The position numbers and the translations under genes were made by a program. The notes beneath the pieces were generated by a model. The model was not told where the DNA came from and did not search any database. It worked only from the letters and a program-made list of their open reading frames with translations. Shown here piece by piece: positions 27,082 through 33,876 of a stretch of DNA of 64,000 nt. Position 1 is the stretch's first letter. Each line of letters begins with the position of its first letter. This DNA is from Bacteroidota bacterium (lineage in GTDB: Bacteria; Bacteroidota; Bacteroidia; Flavobacteriales_D; Crocinitomicaceae): contig VGMY01000003.1 in the NCBI GenBank assembly GCA_016866255.1, forward strand, positions 1 to 64,000. The letters are read 5' to 3'.

Positions 27082-28482
27082 ATGGGCAATGTGCCTCAAA
27101 AATCATTTGGCCTTCTCGATGCTACGCTATTAGTTGCGGGATCCATGATTGGATCGGGAATTTTTATTGTCTCCTCGATTATGATGGCCGATATAGGTTC
27201 TCCTGGATGGCTGTTGGTACTTTGGCTGCTCACTGGAATTATAACCATAATGGCAGCGTTGAGTTATGGCGAATTGGCAGGAATGATGCCAAATGCAGGC
27301 GGACAGTACGTGTACATACAGCGTGCCTTTGGTCGTTTACCCTCCTTTTTATATGGATGGACGGTATTCGCCGTCATTCAAACGGGGGTTATCGCTGCTG
27401 TTGCTGTTGCCTTTGCCAAATACACCGCTGTCTTTTTTCCCTACTTAAACACATCGCTCTTCGATTTGGGCTTTTTAGATGTCCGAGCGGCTCAATTGGT
27501 AGCAATTGGAACAGTAATTTTACTTACCTACCTAAACGCTCAGGGGCTTCAAAATGGAAAACGGATTCAATTCGTTTTTACTTCAGCTAAATTACTTGCT
27601 CTTTTTGGTTTGATTATCCTCGGAATTTATGTTGGTGCTAAGACCAACGTATTTCAATTAAATTGGACAGAGGCATGGAAAACCTTCAAAACAAGCACAT
27701 CTGCAACGGGCGAAATCACCATAACCCCCCTTGCCGGGTGGACGCTCGCAGGGGCTTTGGGCGCAACCATCATTAACGCGCTTTTCTCAGCTGACGCGTG
27801 GAACAATGTTACCTTTATTGCGGGGGAAATAGAGGACCCCCAAAAGAATATCCCGCGCAGTTTATTCATAGGAACCCTCCTCGTCACCCTCCTCTATGTT
27901 TTAGCGAATGTTGCCTACTTAATGTTGCTCTCCCATACCGAAATTATTCATGCGCCCAGCAACCGAGTAGGTGCTGCTGCTGCCGCAGTCATCTTTGGAG
28001 CGCCTGGCACTTACATCATGGCTGCACTTATTATGATTTCAACGTTTGGGTGTAATAATGGTCTTATTTTAGCCGGATCGCGCCTATATTACGCGATGGC
28101 GAAAGACGGATTATTCTGGAAAAAAGCTGCGCAACTTAACCAACAAGGAATCCCCTCTGTTGCCCTTTGGGTCCAATGCCTTTGGGCTTCTCTACTGTGT
28201 TTATCAGGCACCTACGGTGATTTATTAACGTACAGCACTTTTGCAAGTTTGTTATTCTATATTATCACGATTTCGGGTATTTTTCGGTTGAGAGTAAAAG
28301 AACCCGATACCCCAAGACCTTATTTGGCCTTTGGATACCCAATTATTCCCCTTCTATATATTTTGGTCACGTTTAGCATCTGTTGCCTTTTAATGGTTTA
28401 TAGTCCCTCGAATACCTTAAGTGGGTTGTTCATTGTAATGGTAGGAATCCCCATTTTTTGGGCAGTGAATCGAAAGCAATAA
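27082..28482 (+). CDS. APC-superfamily amino-acid permease
   Basis: A 466-residue inner-membrane transporter with about 12 helices. Helix 1 carries SMIGSGIFIVSS, the APC-type unwound motif, and ELAGMMPNAGGQYVYIQRAFG is the conserved helix-3 region. AWNNVTFIAGEIEDPQKNIPRS is the helix-6/loop motif. It differs from its upstream neighbour in this motif and in length, and is closer to the LAT-like amino-acid transporter branch, so the pair is probably not a recent duplication. Substrate unknown. The DNA between the two permease genes has no promoter match, consistent with co-transcription. Confidence 0.9.
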   Translation: MGNVPQKSFGLLDATLLVAGSMIGSGIFIVSSIMMADIGSPGWLLVLWLLTGIITIMAALSYGELAGMMPNAGGQYVYIQRAFGRLPSFLYGWTVFAVIQTGVIAAVAVAFAKYTAVFFPYLNTSLFDLGFLDVRAAQLVAIGTVILLTYLNAQGLQNGKRIQFVFTSAKLLALFGLIILGIYVGAKTNVFQLNWTEAWKTFKTSTSATGEITITPLAGWTLAGALGATIINALFSADAWNNVTFIAGEIEDPQKNIPRSLFIGTLLVTLLYVLANVAYLMLLSHTEIIHAPSNRVGAAAAAVIFGAPGTYIMAALIMISTFGCNNGLILAGSRLYYAMAKDGLFWKKAAQLNQQGIPSVALWVQCLWASLLCLSGTYGDLLTYSTFASLLFYIITISGIFRLRVKEPDTPRPYLAFGYPIIPLLYILVTFSICCLLMVYSPSNTLSGLFIVMVGIPIFWAVNRKQ

Positions 28483-28509
28483 GTGTGAATACGTTCCGTT
28501 ACACGGAAT

Positions 28510-29370
28510 ATGAGGATTCCCAAAATAACTGATCAATCACGGATTGCGTTTGCTCTTTGGGCCGTTTGCATATTCGCAATCTTGTACACTCCCCGCATAC
28601 TTAATTCCCTAATTCCTTCAAAACCTTTAAAAATTGAACGTTCAAGGATGAAAAAAATTCATCAAATTGAGCAATTGGGCAAATACACACCCTCAACGAA
28701 TAAAAAACCCAAAAAATTCCACCCTCCAGCGCATCGTTTCAACCCAAATCGTTATTCCCAAGCTGAATGGGTACGATTAGGGCTCACCCCAAAACAAGCG
28801 GCCATCATCTTGAAGTTTTGTAAGTTTCCCTTGAAATCCAACGATGATCTGCGAAAAATATTCGTATTACCCGATGAACTTTACCAACTCATTAAGGACT
28901 CGACCTTTTACGAAAATGGTCCTCATTATTCTTTGAATGAATGCGTGAAATTCCCCGAAAAAAACCTAGCGGTCCAAAAAATTAACGTGGCCAAAATGGA
29001 TAGTGCCCAATTGGTAGACCTACCCGGCATAGGACCTTTTTATGCAAAAATGGTGATGCGCTATGAAAAGGCCTTAGGAGGCTATCATTCCAAAGAACAA
29101 TTATTAGAGGTTTATAAGATGAACGAAGACATTTATGCAATTCTATCGAAATACCTCGATTTCAGTGAAACGAATCTTCGAAAAATATACATAAACTCCG
29201 CAACGAAAGACGATTTGGCAAAGCACCCCTATATCGATATCTGGCAAGCAAACTCCATCATAAAAATGCGGAAACAGCTGGGTGGGTTCCAATCATTACA
29301 AGAATTGCTCGATTCACATTTAATTATTAACGAAACCTTTGAAAAAATTCTTCCATACGTATCTTTGTAG
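28510..29370 (+). CDS. Helix-hairpin-helix protein, ComEA-like
   Basis: A 286-residue protein with one membrane helix near the N-terminus (about residues 14-30) and a basic linker, then three helix-hairpin-helix-like segments: about 80-125 (GLTPKQAAIILKFCKF), 158-205 (VDLPGIGPFYAKMVMRYEKALGG) and 230-280 (INSATKDDLAKHPYIDIWQANSII). The DLPGIGP hairpin is the classical non-specific DNA-binding turn shared with ComEA, which holds incoming DNA in the periplasm during natural transformation. A role in DNA uptake is possible but no other competence gene is nearby. The stop codon lies one base before the apt start. Confidence 0.82.
   Translation: MRIPKITDQSRIAFALWAVCIFAILYTPRILNSLIPSKPLKIERSRMKKIHQIEQLGKYTPSTNKKPKKFHPPAHRFNPNRYSQAEWVRLGLTPKQAAIILKFCKFPLKSNDDLRKIFVLPDELYQLIKDSTFYENGPHYSLNECVKFPEKNLAVQKINVAKMDSAQLVDLPGIGPFYAKMVMRYEKALGGYHSKEQLLEVYKMNEDIYAILSKYLDFSETNLRKIYINSATKDDLAKHPYIDIWQANSIIKMRKQLGGFQSLQELLDSHLIINETFEKILPYVSL
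29338..29367 (+). promoter_or_regulatory. Promoter of apt embedded in the preceding gene
   Basis: TTTG at 29338-29341 and TATCTTTG at 29360-29367, separated by 18 bases, form a complete promoter inside the end of the helix-hairpin-helix gene. The -7 box ends four bases before the apt ATG (29372), so transcription should begin at or next to the start codon. Confidence 0.65.
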
Positions 29371-29371
29371 T

Positions 29372-29902
29372 ATGGAATTAGGGGATAAAATAAAATTAAC
29401 CATTCGTGATGTCAACGACTTCCCCCAAAAAGGCATCGTATTTAAAGATATTTCTACCATCCTTCTAACGGCAGATTTATGCAATGATATTGTTGCCTAT
29501 TTAGCTGAAAAACATAAAAATTCCAATTTACAGGGAGTAGCCGGAATAGAAAGCAGAGGCTTTCTTTTTGGTTTTCCCTTGGCTATGGCGCTTGGTATAC
29601 CTTTCATCATGATTCGAAAAAAGGGTAAGTTACCTTACGATAAGATTTCGTACGCCTACCAACTTGAGTACGGATTTGCGGAAATTGAAATGCACTCAGA
29701 TGCTTTTTCAGCTGGAGACCGAATACTCATCCATGACGACCTCTTGGCAACAGGAGGATCCGCCGCCGCCGCAGCGGAACTCATCGCCCAGTGCAATGGA
29801 GTTGTAGCAGGTTTTGATTTCTTAGTGGAATTAACCTTCCTCAAAGGTGCTACCACGCTCGAACGCTATGGCTCGCCAATTTCTAGCATAGTACAATATT
29901 AA
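29372..29902 (+). CDS. apt: Adenine phosphoribosyltransferase
   Basis: A 176-residue cytoplasmic purine-salvage enzyme that joins adenine and PRPP to give AMP and pyrophosphate. The PRPP-binding motif is ILIHDDLLATGGSAAAA, and the upstream substrate region GVAGIESRGFLFGFPLA and FKDISTILL are typical of APRT. Length is normal. The frame extends 11 codons upstream to an ATG at 29339, but that ATG lies within the promoter and the preceding gene; the ATG at 29372 gives the standard N-terminus (MELGDKIKLTIRDV) and is preferred. A full promoter ends four bases before it. Confidence 0.95.
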   Translation: MELGDKIKLTIRDVNDFPQKGIVFKDISTILLTADLCNDIVAYLAEKHKNSNLQGVAGIESRGFLFGFPLAMALGIPFIMIRKKGKLPYDKISYAYQLEYGFAEIEMHSDAFSAGDRILIHDDLLATGGSAAAAAELIAQCNGVVAGFDFLVELTFLKGATTLERYGSPISSIVQY

Positions 29903-29921
29903 TTAATCAATAACCAAGGAC

Positions 29922-31061
29922 GTGAACTTCGAAAAAAATGAACAGCAGCAGATGATCGCCCAAATGGTACGGGATTTTACAGAAAAAGAAATACGACCAA
30001 ATATGATGGTATGGGACCGAGATGAGGAGTTTCCGGTTGATACCATGAAAAAAATGGGAGAACTAGGGCTCTTAGGAATTTTCATTCCCGAGGCTTACGG
30101 CGGTTCTGGTTTCGGTTATTTTGAATACGCAACAGCCCTTATGGAACTTGGTAAGGTATGCGGCGGAATCGGTTTAAGTGTTGCCGCGCACAATTCACTT
30201 TGCGCAGGACATATTTTTTACCACGGTAGCGAAGAGCAAAAGCAACGCTTTTTGCCCAAACTGGCCCGTGGAGAATTCATCGGCGCTTGGGGACTTACTG
30301 AGCCCAATACCGGTTCAGATGCCATGCGCATGAAAACTACCGCTATCAAAGATGGTAACCATTGGGTAGTCAACGGAGCAAAAAACTGGATAACCCATGG
30401 TTTAAGCGGTGATGTGTCCGTGGTTCTCATTCGAACCGGTGAGTTACTGGACAGCCAGGGTATAACGGCATTTATTGTCGAAAAAGGAACTCCCGGTTTT
30501 TCTGCGGTAAAAATCAAAGATAAATTTGGCGTAAGAGCGAGCGAAACGGCGGAACTCATCTTCGACAATGTTCGGATCCCGCAAGAAAACGTACTCGGTG
30601 AGGTTGGGCAAGGATTTCGTCAAGCCATGCAGGTATTAGACGGTGGAAGAATTTCCATTGCTGCCCTAAGTTGTGGTATTGCGCGTGGTGCTTTTGAGGC
30701 TTCCGTTAAGTATGCAAAAGAACGCGAGCAATTTGGACAACCGATTGCAGGATTTCAAGCAATCGCCTTTAAACTAGCAGATATGGCAACAGAAATTGAA
30801 GCGGCAGAACTGCTAACTTTTCAGGCAGCTTACCGAAAAAACAAGAAGCTCAGTGTAACTCGTGAGGGCTCTTTTGCCAAGTACTTTGCTTCGGAAGTTG
30901 CCGTCAAATGCGGCAACGAGGCGGTGCAAATTATGGGTGGATACGGCTACACTCGCGAATATCCCGCAGAGAAATTTCTCCGTGACGCTAAGTTACTCAC
31001 GATTGGTGAAGGCACCTCCGAAATTCAGAAACTCGTGATTTCCCGCGATTTAATTCGCTAA
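29922..31061 (+). CDS. Acyl-CoA dehydrogenase
   Basis: A 379-residue FAD enzyme that oxidises acyl-CoA to trans-2-enoyl-CoA and passes electrons to ETF, in fatty-acid or branched-chain amino-acid breakdown. The N-terminal helical domain is followed by GAWGLTEPNTGSDAMRMKTTA (FAD-binding middle domain) and the C-terminal helices with QIMGGYGYTREYPAEKFLRD and TIGEGTSEIQ, which holds the catalytic Glu of the short-chain/butyryl type. Chain-length preference is not certain. The start is GTG at 29922, 20 bases after the apt stop; it gives the expected N-terminus and no closer ATG is in frame before Met11. It may be transcribed with apt. Confidence 0.92.
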   Translation: MNFEKNEQQQMIAQMVRDFTEKEIRPNMMVWDRDEEFPVDTMKKMGELGLLGIFIPEAYGGSGFGYFEYATALMELGKVCGGIGLSVAAHNSLCAGHIFYHGSEEQKQRFLPKLARGEFIGAWGLTEPNTGSDAMRMKTTAIKDGNHWVVNGAKNWITHGLSGDVSVVLIRTGELLDSQGITAFIVEKGTPGFSAVKIKDKFGVRASETAELIFDNVRIPQENVLGEVGQGFRQAMQVLDGGRISIAALSCGIARGAFEASVKYAKEREQFGQPIAGFQAIAFKLADMATEIEAAELLTFQAAYRKNKKLSVTREGSFAKYFASEVAVKCGNEAVQIMGGYGYTREYPAEKFLRDAKLLTIGEGTSEIQKLVISRDLIR

Positions 31062-31065
31062 TTGT

Positions 31066-31096
31066 TTTGCAAGTTGTGGGGTTTAGTGTATCTTTG
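31066..31096 (+). promoter_or_regulatory. Promoter of rpsU
   Basis: TTTG at 31066-31069 and TATCTTTG at 31089-31096 with 19 bases between match the consensus fully. The leader is about 17 bases and contains no Shine-Dalgarno sequence. Confidence 0.75.
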
Positions 31097-31117
31097 ACCC
31101 CTGAAAAATACTGATGT

Positions 31118-31309
31118 ATGTTGATTATTCCGATTAAAGAAGGCGAAAACATTGAAAAAGCGCTTAAAAAGTACAAGAAAAAATTCGAAAAAACGAACGT
31201 AATGAAGCAACTACGTGAGCGTAAAGAATTTGAAAAGCCCTCAATTTCGCGCCGTCAAGAAATCATACGGGCATCTTACAAACAAAAAATGCAAACCCAA
31301 CAAGGGTAA
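31118..31309 (+). CDS. rpsU: Ribosomal protein bS21
   Basis: A 63-residue basic protein starting MLIIPIKEGENIEKALKKYK, with the family's RRQEIIRASYK-like C-terminal helix, the expected size and charge. bS21 sits on the 30S platform; in Bacteroidota it helps hold the 3' tail of 16S rRNA so that Shine-Dalgarno pairing is suppressed. In many Flavobacteriales the rpsU mRNA has a strong Shine-Dalgarno sequence used for autoregulation. None is visible in the 20 bases before this ATG (ACCCCTGAAAAATACTGATG region). It has its own consensus promoter and a terminator, so it is a single-gene unit followed by xerC. Confidence 0.95.
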   Translation: MLIIPIKEGENIEKALKKYKKKFEKTNVMKQLRERKEFEKPSISRRQEIIRASYKQKMQTQQG

Positions 31310-31330
31310 CCTTGTTTCGAAGTTATCGTT

Positions 31331-31353
31331 AAGGGGCTAAGGCCCCTTTTTTT
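31331..31353 (+). terminator. Intrinsic terminator between rpsU and xerC
   Basis: AAGGGGC and GCCCCTT pair around TAAG, followed by a T run to 31353. The next base is the A of the xerC ATG (31354), so the hairpin occupies the whole region where xerC initiation signals would lie. Confidence 0.85.
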
Positions 31354-32226
31354 ATGTTGGACTCTTTTCTTGAATACCTTCGTTACGAAAAACGTTTTTC
31401 CGAACATACGCTAACAGCGTATCGCTTTGATCTGGAGCAATTTATTTCGTTTGCATCCCTTCATTCTCTCGAAGATTTTCGGGAATTGAAACCCGTTTTC
31501 ATTCGAGGATGGATGGTCGTCCTTATTGAAGAAGGCTACAATAACAAAAGCGTAAATCGTAAATTAGCGGCCTTGCGCACCCTTTACAAATGGCTGAAAA
31601 AAGAGGGAATAGCTACCACAAACCCCCTTAGTAGGCTTACGGGGCCAAAAACCGAGAAAAGGTTACCCAGCTTTGCGCGAGAACAGGAACTAACTCCTTC
31701 GCGCCTAGAAACTCTGTTTACCAACGATTTTGAAGGAAAGCGCGACGAACTTCTTTTCGAAATGTTCTATCAAACAGGGATGCGATTAAGTGAGTTGATC
31801 GGACTCACGGTTGAGGACATTCAACCCAATAGCGTCAAAGTTTTAGGAAAGCGTAATAAAGAACGTGTAATTCCAATAGCCCCCGAATTGCATCAAAAAA
31901 TTCAAACGTATTTATCCCTGAGAGCCAGTGTGGCAAAATCAAAGCACTTATTAGTGCTTTCGAACGGAAAAAGCCTTTACCCCGTCTACGTTTATCGAAA
32001 AATAACTGCGATACTCGGAACCCTTACGCACTTGGATAAACGAAGTCCCCATGTTCTGAGGCATACCTTTGCAACGCATATGCTCAACAACGGGGCTGGA
32101 CTTGAAACACTCAAAGCGCTTTTGGGCCACTCCTCATTAGCGGCGACACAGGTATACACCCATAATTCCTTCGCGCAACTTCATCAGATATACCAACATG
32201 CCCATCCACGCATGAAACGCGCCTAA
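31354..32226 (+). CDS. xerC: Tyrosine recombinase, XerC/XerD type
   Basis: A 290-residue site-specific recombinase; with a partner it should resolve chromosome dimers at dif. The N-terminal SAM-like core-binding domain starts FLEYLRYEKRFSEHTLTAY. The catalytic residues are all present: Arg144 in TGMRLSE, the GKRNKER beta-hairpin Lys (165-171), His233/Arg236 in HVLRHTFATHM, His259 in LLGHSS and nucleophile Tyr268 in TQVYTH. The rpsU-xerC order is a common Bacteroidota arrangement. The name xerC follows synteny; xerD cannot be excluded. The ATG directly follows the rpsU terminator, and its stop overlaps the convergent MazG-like gene by four bases. Confidence 0.92.
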   Translation: MLDSFLEYLRYEKRFSEHTLTAYRFDLEQFISFASLHSLEDFRELKPVFIRGWMVVLIEEGYNNKSVNRKLAALRTLYKWLKKEGIATTNPLSRLTGPKTEKRLPSFAREQELTPSRLETLFTNDFEGKRDELLFEMFYQTGMRLSELIGLTVEDIQPNSVKVLGKRNKERVIPIAPELHQKIQTYLSLRASVAKSKHLLVLSNGKSLYPVYVYRKITAILGTLTHLDKRSPHVLRHTFATHMLNNGAGLETLKALLGHSSLAATQVYTHNSFAQLHQIYQHAHPRMKRA

Positions 32227-32558
32227 GGATTGTTCCGCAATTTAGGATTATTGATATGTCGGGTTGCGTCCCGCGCGTTTTTTTTATCAAGGTTGGATTG
32301 CAGCGCCTTGTCCATATCTACACACGTTTGGTTAGCAATGCAAAAGACCACAAAAAGTACATCCGCCAATTCATCCCCTAAATCCTTTGATTTATCTGAT
32401 TCTTTCTCACTTTGTTCTCCGTAACGACGCGCCATAATTCTTGCCACCTCACCGACTTCTTCTGTCAACATTGCGAGATTGGTTAAAGGATCAAAGTATC
32501 GCACCCCTTTATCGCGAATCCATTGATCAATGAGTGCTTGAGCTTCTTTAATTTGCAT
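32223..32558 (-). CDS. MazG-like nucleotide pyrophosphohydrolase
   Basis: A 111-residue all-alpha NTP pyrophosphatase of the MazG superfamily. The metal-binding pairs are visible: E34-x-x-E37 in TEEVGE and E63-x-x-D66 in GDELADV. The protein also has the N-terminal QALIDQWI helix. It should hydrolyse a nucleoside or deoxynucleoside triphosphate to the monophosphate and pyrophosphate, clearing non-standard or excess nucleotides; the substrate is unknown. It starts 11 bases inside the end of ribE and is the last gene of the response regulator-ribE-mazG unit. The C-terminal tail NNPKLRNNP is short and probably disordered. Confidence 0.88.
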   Translation of the reverse strand: MQIKEAQALIDQWIRDKGVRYFDPLTNLAMLTEEVGEVARIMARRYGEQSEKESDKSKDLGDELADVLFVVFCIANQTCVDMDKALQSNLDKKNARDATRHINNPKLRNNP

Positions 32559-33141
32559 GGTGTTTAAGGTATTTTGCCACGTATTTACCGATAATATCGA
32601 ATTCTAAATTGACTGAATCTCCCGCGCACAAAAATTTGAAGTTTGTGTGTTCATAGGTATAAGGAATGATGCAAACGCTGAACTTACCTGGTTCAGAGTC
32701 CACCACAGTGAGGCTCACTCCATTAACAGCAATCGATCCTTTTTCGACGGTGAGTTCTTGGCTGTTGTAGGCAAAACTGAATTTCCAACTTCCGTTCGTT
32801 TCCTGCACCTCTGTACAATTACCGCGCGTATCCACGTGTCCCTGAACCATGTGGCCATCAAGACGCCCATTAGGCGTCATACAACGTTCTATGTTGACCA
32901 TATCGCCGACTTGCCAAGAACCTATGGTTGTTTTATCCAGGGTTTCTTTAATGGCCGTTACAGTGTAACTCGAAGTCGAAACGTCGACAGCTACTACCGT
33001 CAAACAACATCCGTTGTGGCTGATGCTTTGGTCAATGTTAAATTCCGGCACAAGTGCTGAAACAAAAGTAAGATGAAGGTTTTCTTGCTCCTTCACAATA
33101 GTCTTTACAGCGACCATATCCTCAACAATTCCTGTAAACAT
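32548..33141 (-). CDS. ribE: Riboflavin synthase, alpha subunit
   Basis: A 197-residue enzyme of flavin synthesis that dismutates two 6,7-dimethyl-8-ribityllumazine molecules to riboflavin and a pyrimidine product. It has the invariant start MFTGIVE and two lumazine-binding repeats: the first with SHNGCCLTVV and the second, about residues 96-185, with AVNGVSLTVV and the GHVDTRG loop. The length is normal. It starts three bases after the response regulator stop, with no FMN-riboswitch-like structure before it, so expression probably depends on the upstream gene's promoter. It overlaps the MazG-like gene by 11 bases. Confidence 0.95.
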   Translation of the reverse strand: MFTGIVEDMVAVKTIVKEQENLHLTFVSALVPEFNIDQSISHNGCCLTVVAVDVSTSSYTVTAIKETLDKTTIGSWQVGDMVNIERCMTPNGRLDGHMVQGHVDTRGNCTEVQETNGSWKFSFAYNSQELTVEKGSIAVNGVSLTVVDSEPGKFSVCIIPYTYEHTNFKFLCAGDSVNLEFDIIGKYVAKYLKHHAN

Positions 33142-33144
33142 TTT

Positions 33145-33822
33145 CTAATTTTTTTTATTGGTAAATTTATACCCAACTCCCCTTATTGAATGAAAATATG
33201 CGGGCGATTTTTGGTCTACTTCAAAAATGCGCCGAAATGTGAGTACAAAATTATCGATTGTTCGGGAGGTGGGGTAGGCATCCTCTCCCCAAACTTTGTC
33301 TAAGATTTCTTCCCTCGAAAGCACCTTATTTTCCTGTTGTATAAATAGCTTTAACAAGGCGGCTTCTTTTTTAGATAATTGATATTCCAATTCTTTACTG
33401 GGCTCTTTAGCTACCAAATTATCAAAATCAACCTCCCAGTTGCCAACAATGTACTGAGGCTTATTCTTGGGTAAAAGGGCTTGGACCCTCAATAATAATT
33501 CCTCTAAATCAAAAGGTTTAGGAAGGTAATCGTTGGCTCCGGCACGTAGGCCTTCTATGCGGTCTTGGGTATTTGACTTGGCAGAAAGAAAAAGAATGGG
33601 TGTGGCATAACTCTTTCGAATTTCTAAGCATACGTCGACCCCCGACTTTCCTGGTAACATATTATCGAGAATTATTAAATCCACCCTTCCCAATACGTTA
33701 TTGGCCTCAAAAATTGCCTTTCCATTTTCAAAACATATAACTTCATGGCCTTCGAGTTCCAAATTTAATTGAATGAATTCCTTTAATACCAAGTCATCTT
33801 CTACCAGAGCAATTTTTCCCAT
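33145..33822 (-). CDS. OmpR-family response regulator
   Basis: A 225-residue DNA-binding regulator. The receiver domain has the acidic pair in LVEDD (residues 6-10), the phosphorylation site Asp53 in IILDNMLPG, and the conserved Lys in YLPKPFDLEEL. The winged-helix domain covers about 125-222 (LSKKEAALLKLF, SREEILDKVWG, TIDNFVLTFRRIF). I chose the ATG at 33822; the frame runs five codons further to a TTG, but MGKIALVEDD is the standard start. No kinase is adjacent, so its partner is unknown. It heads a unit with ribE and the MazG-like gene, an unusual pairing. Confidence 0.93.
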   Translation of the reverse strand: MGKIALVEDDLVLKEFIQLNLELEGHEVICFENGKAIFEANNVLGRVDLIILDNMLPGKSGVDVCLEIRKSYATPILFLSAKSNTQDRIEGLRAGANDYLPKPFDLEELLLRVQALLPKNKPQYIVGNWEVDFDNLVAKEPSKELEYQLSKKEAALLKLFIQQENKVLSREEILDKVWGEDAYPTSRTIDNFVLTFRRIFEVDQKSPAYFHSIRGVGYKFTNKKN

Positions 33823-33842
33823 TTTACCTCTCAACAAATATG

Positions 33843-33850
33843 TATATTTG
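33843..33850 (+). promoter_or_regulatory. -7 element for the secreted serine protease
   Basis: TATATTTG matches TAnnTTTG, 26 bases before the ATG at 33877. The -33 element is not clear. The same 54-base gap must also hold the divergent response-regulator promoter. Confidence 0.45.
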
Positions 33851-33876
33851 AAGTGAATTTATATAAATCCCGTCTC

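Noticed and set aside
27021-27590. 189-codon plus-strand frame over the second permease
   Set aside because: Out-of-frame reading of the permease; Cys/Arg/Tyr-rich and without membrane-protein character.
31354-32226. xerC as a phage or transposon integrase
   Set aside because: It follows rpsU as in many Bacteroidota, has the length and motifs of XerC/XerD, and has no attachment sites or mobile genes around.
32647-33060. 137-codon plus-strand frame opposite ribE
   Set aside because: Antisense shadow of a certain enzyme gene.
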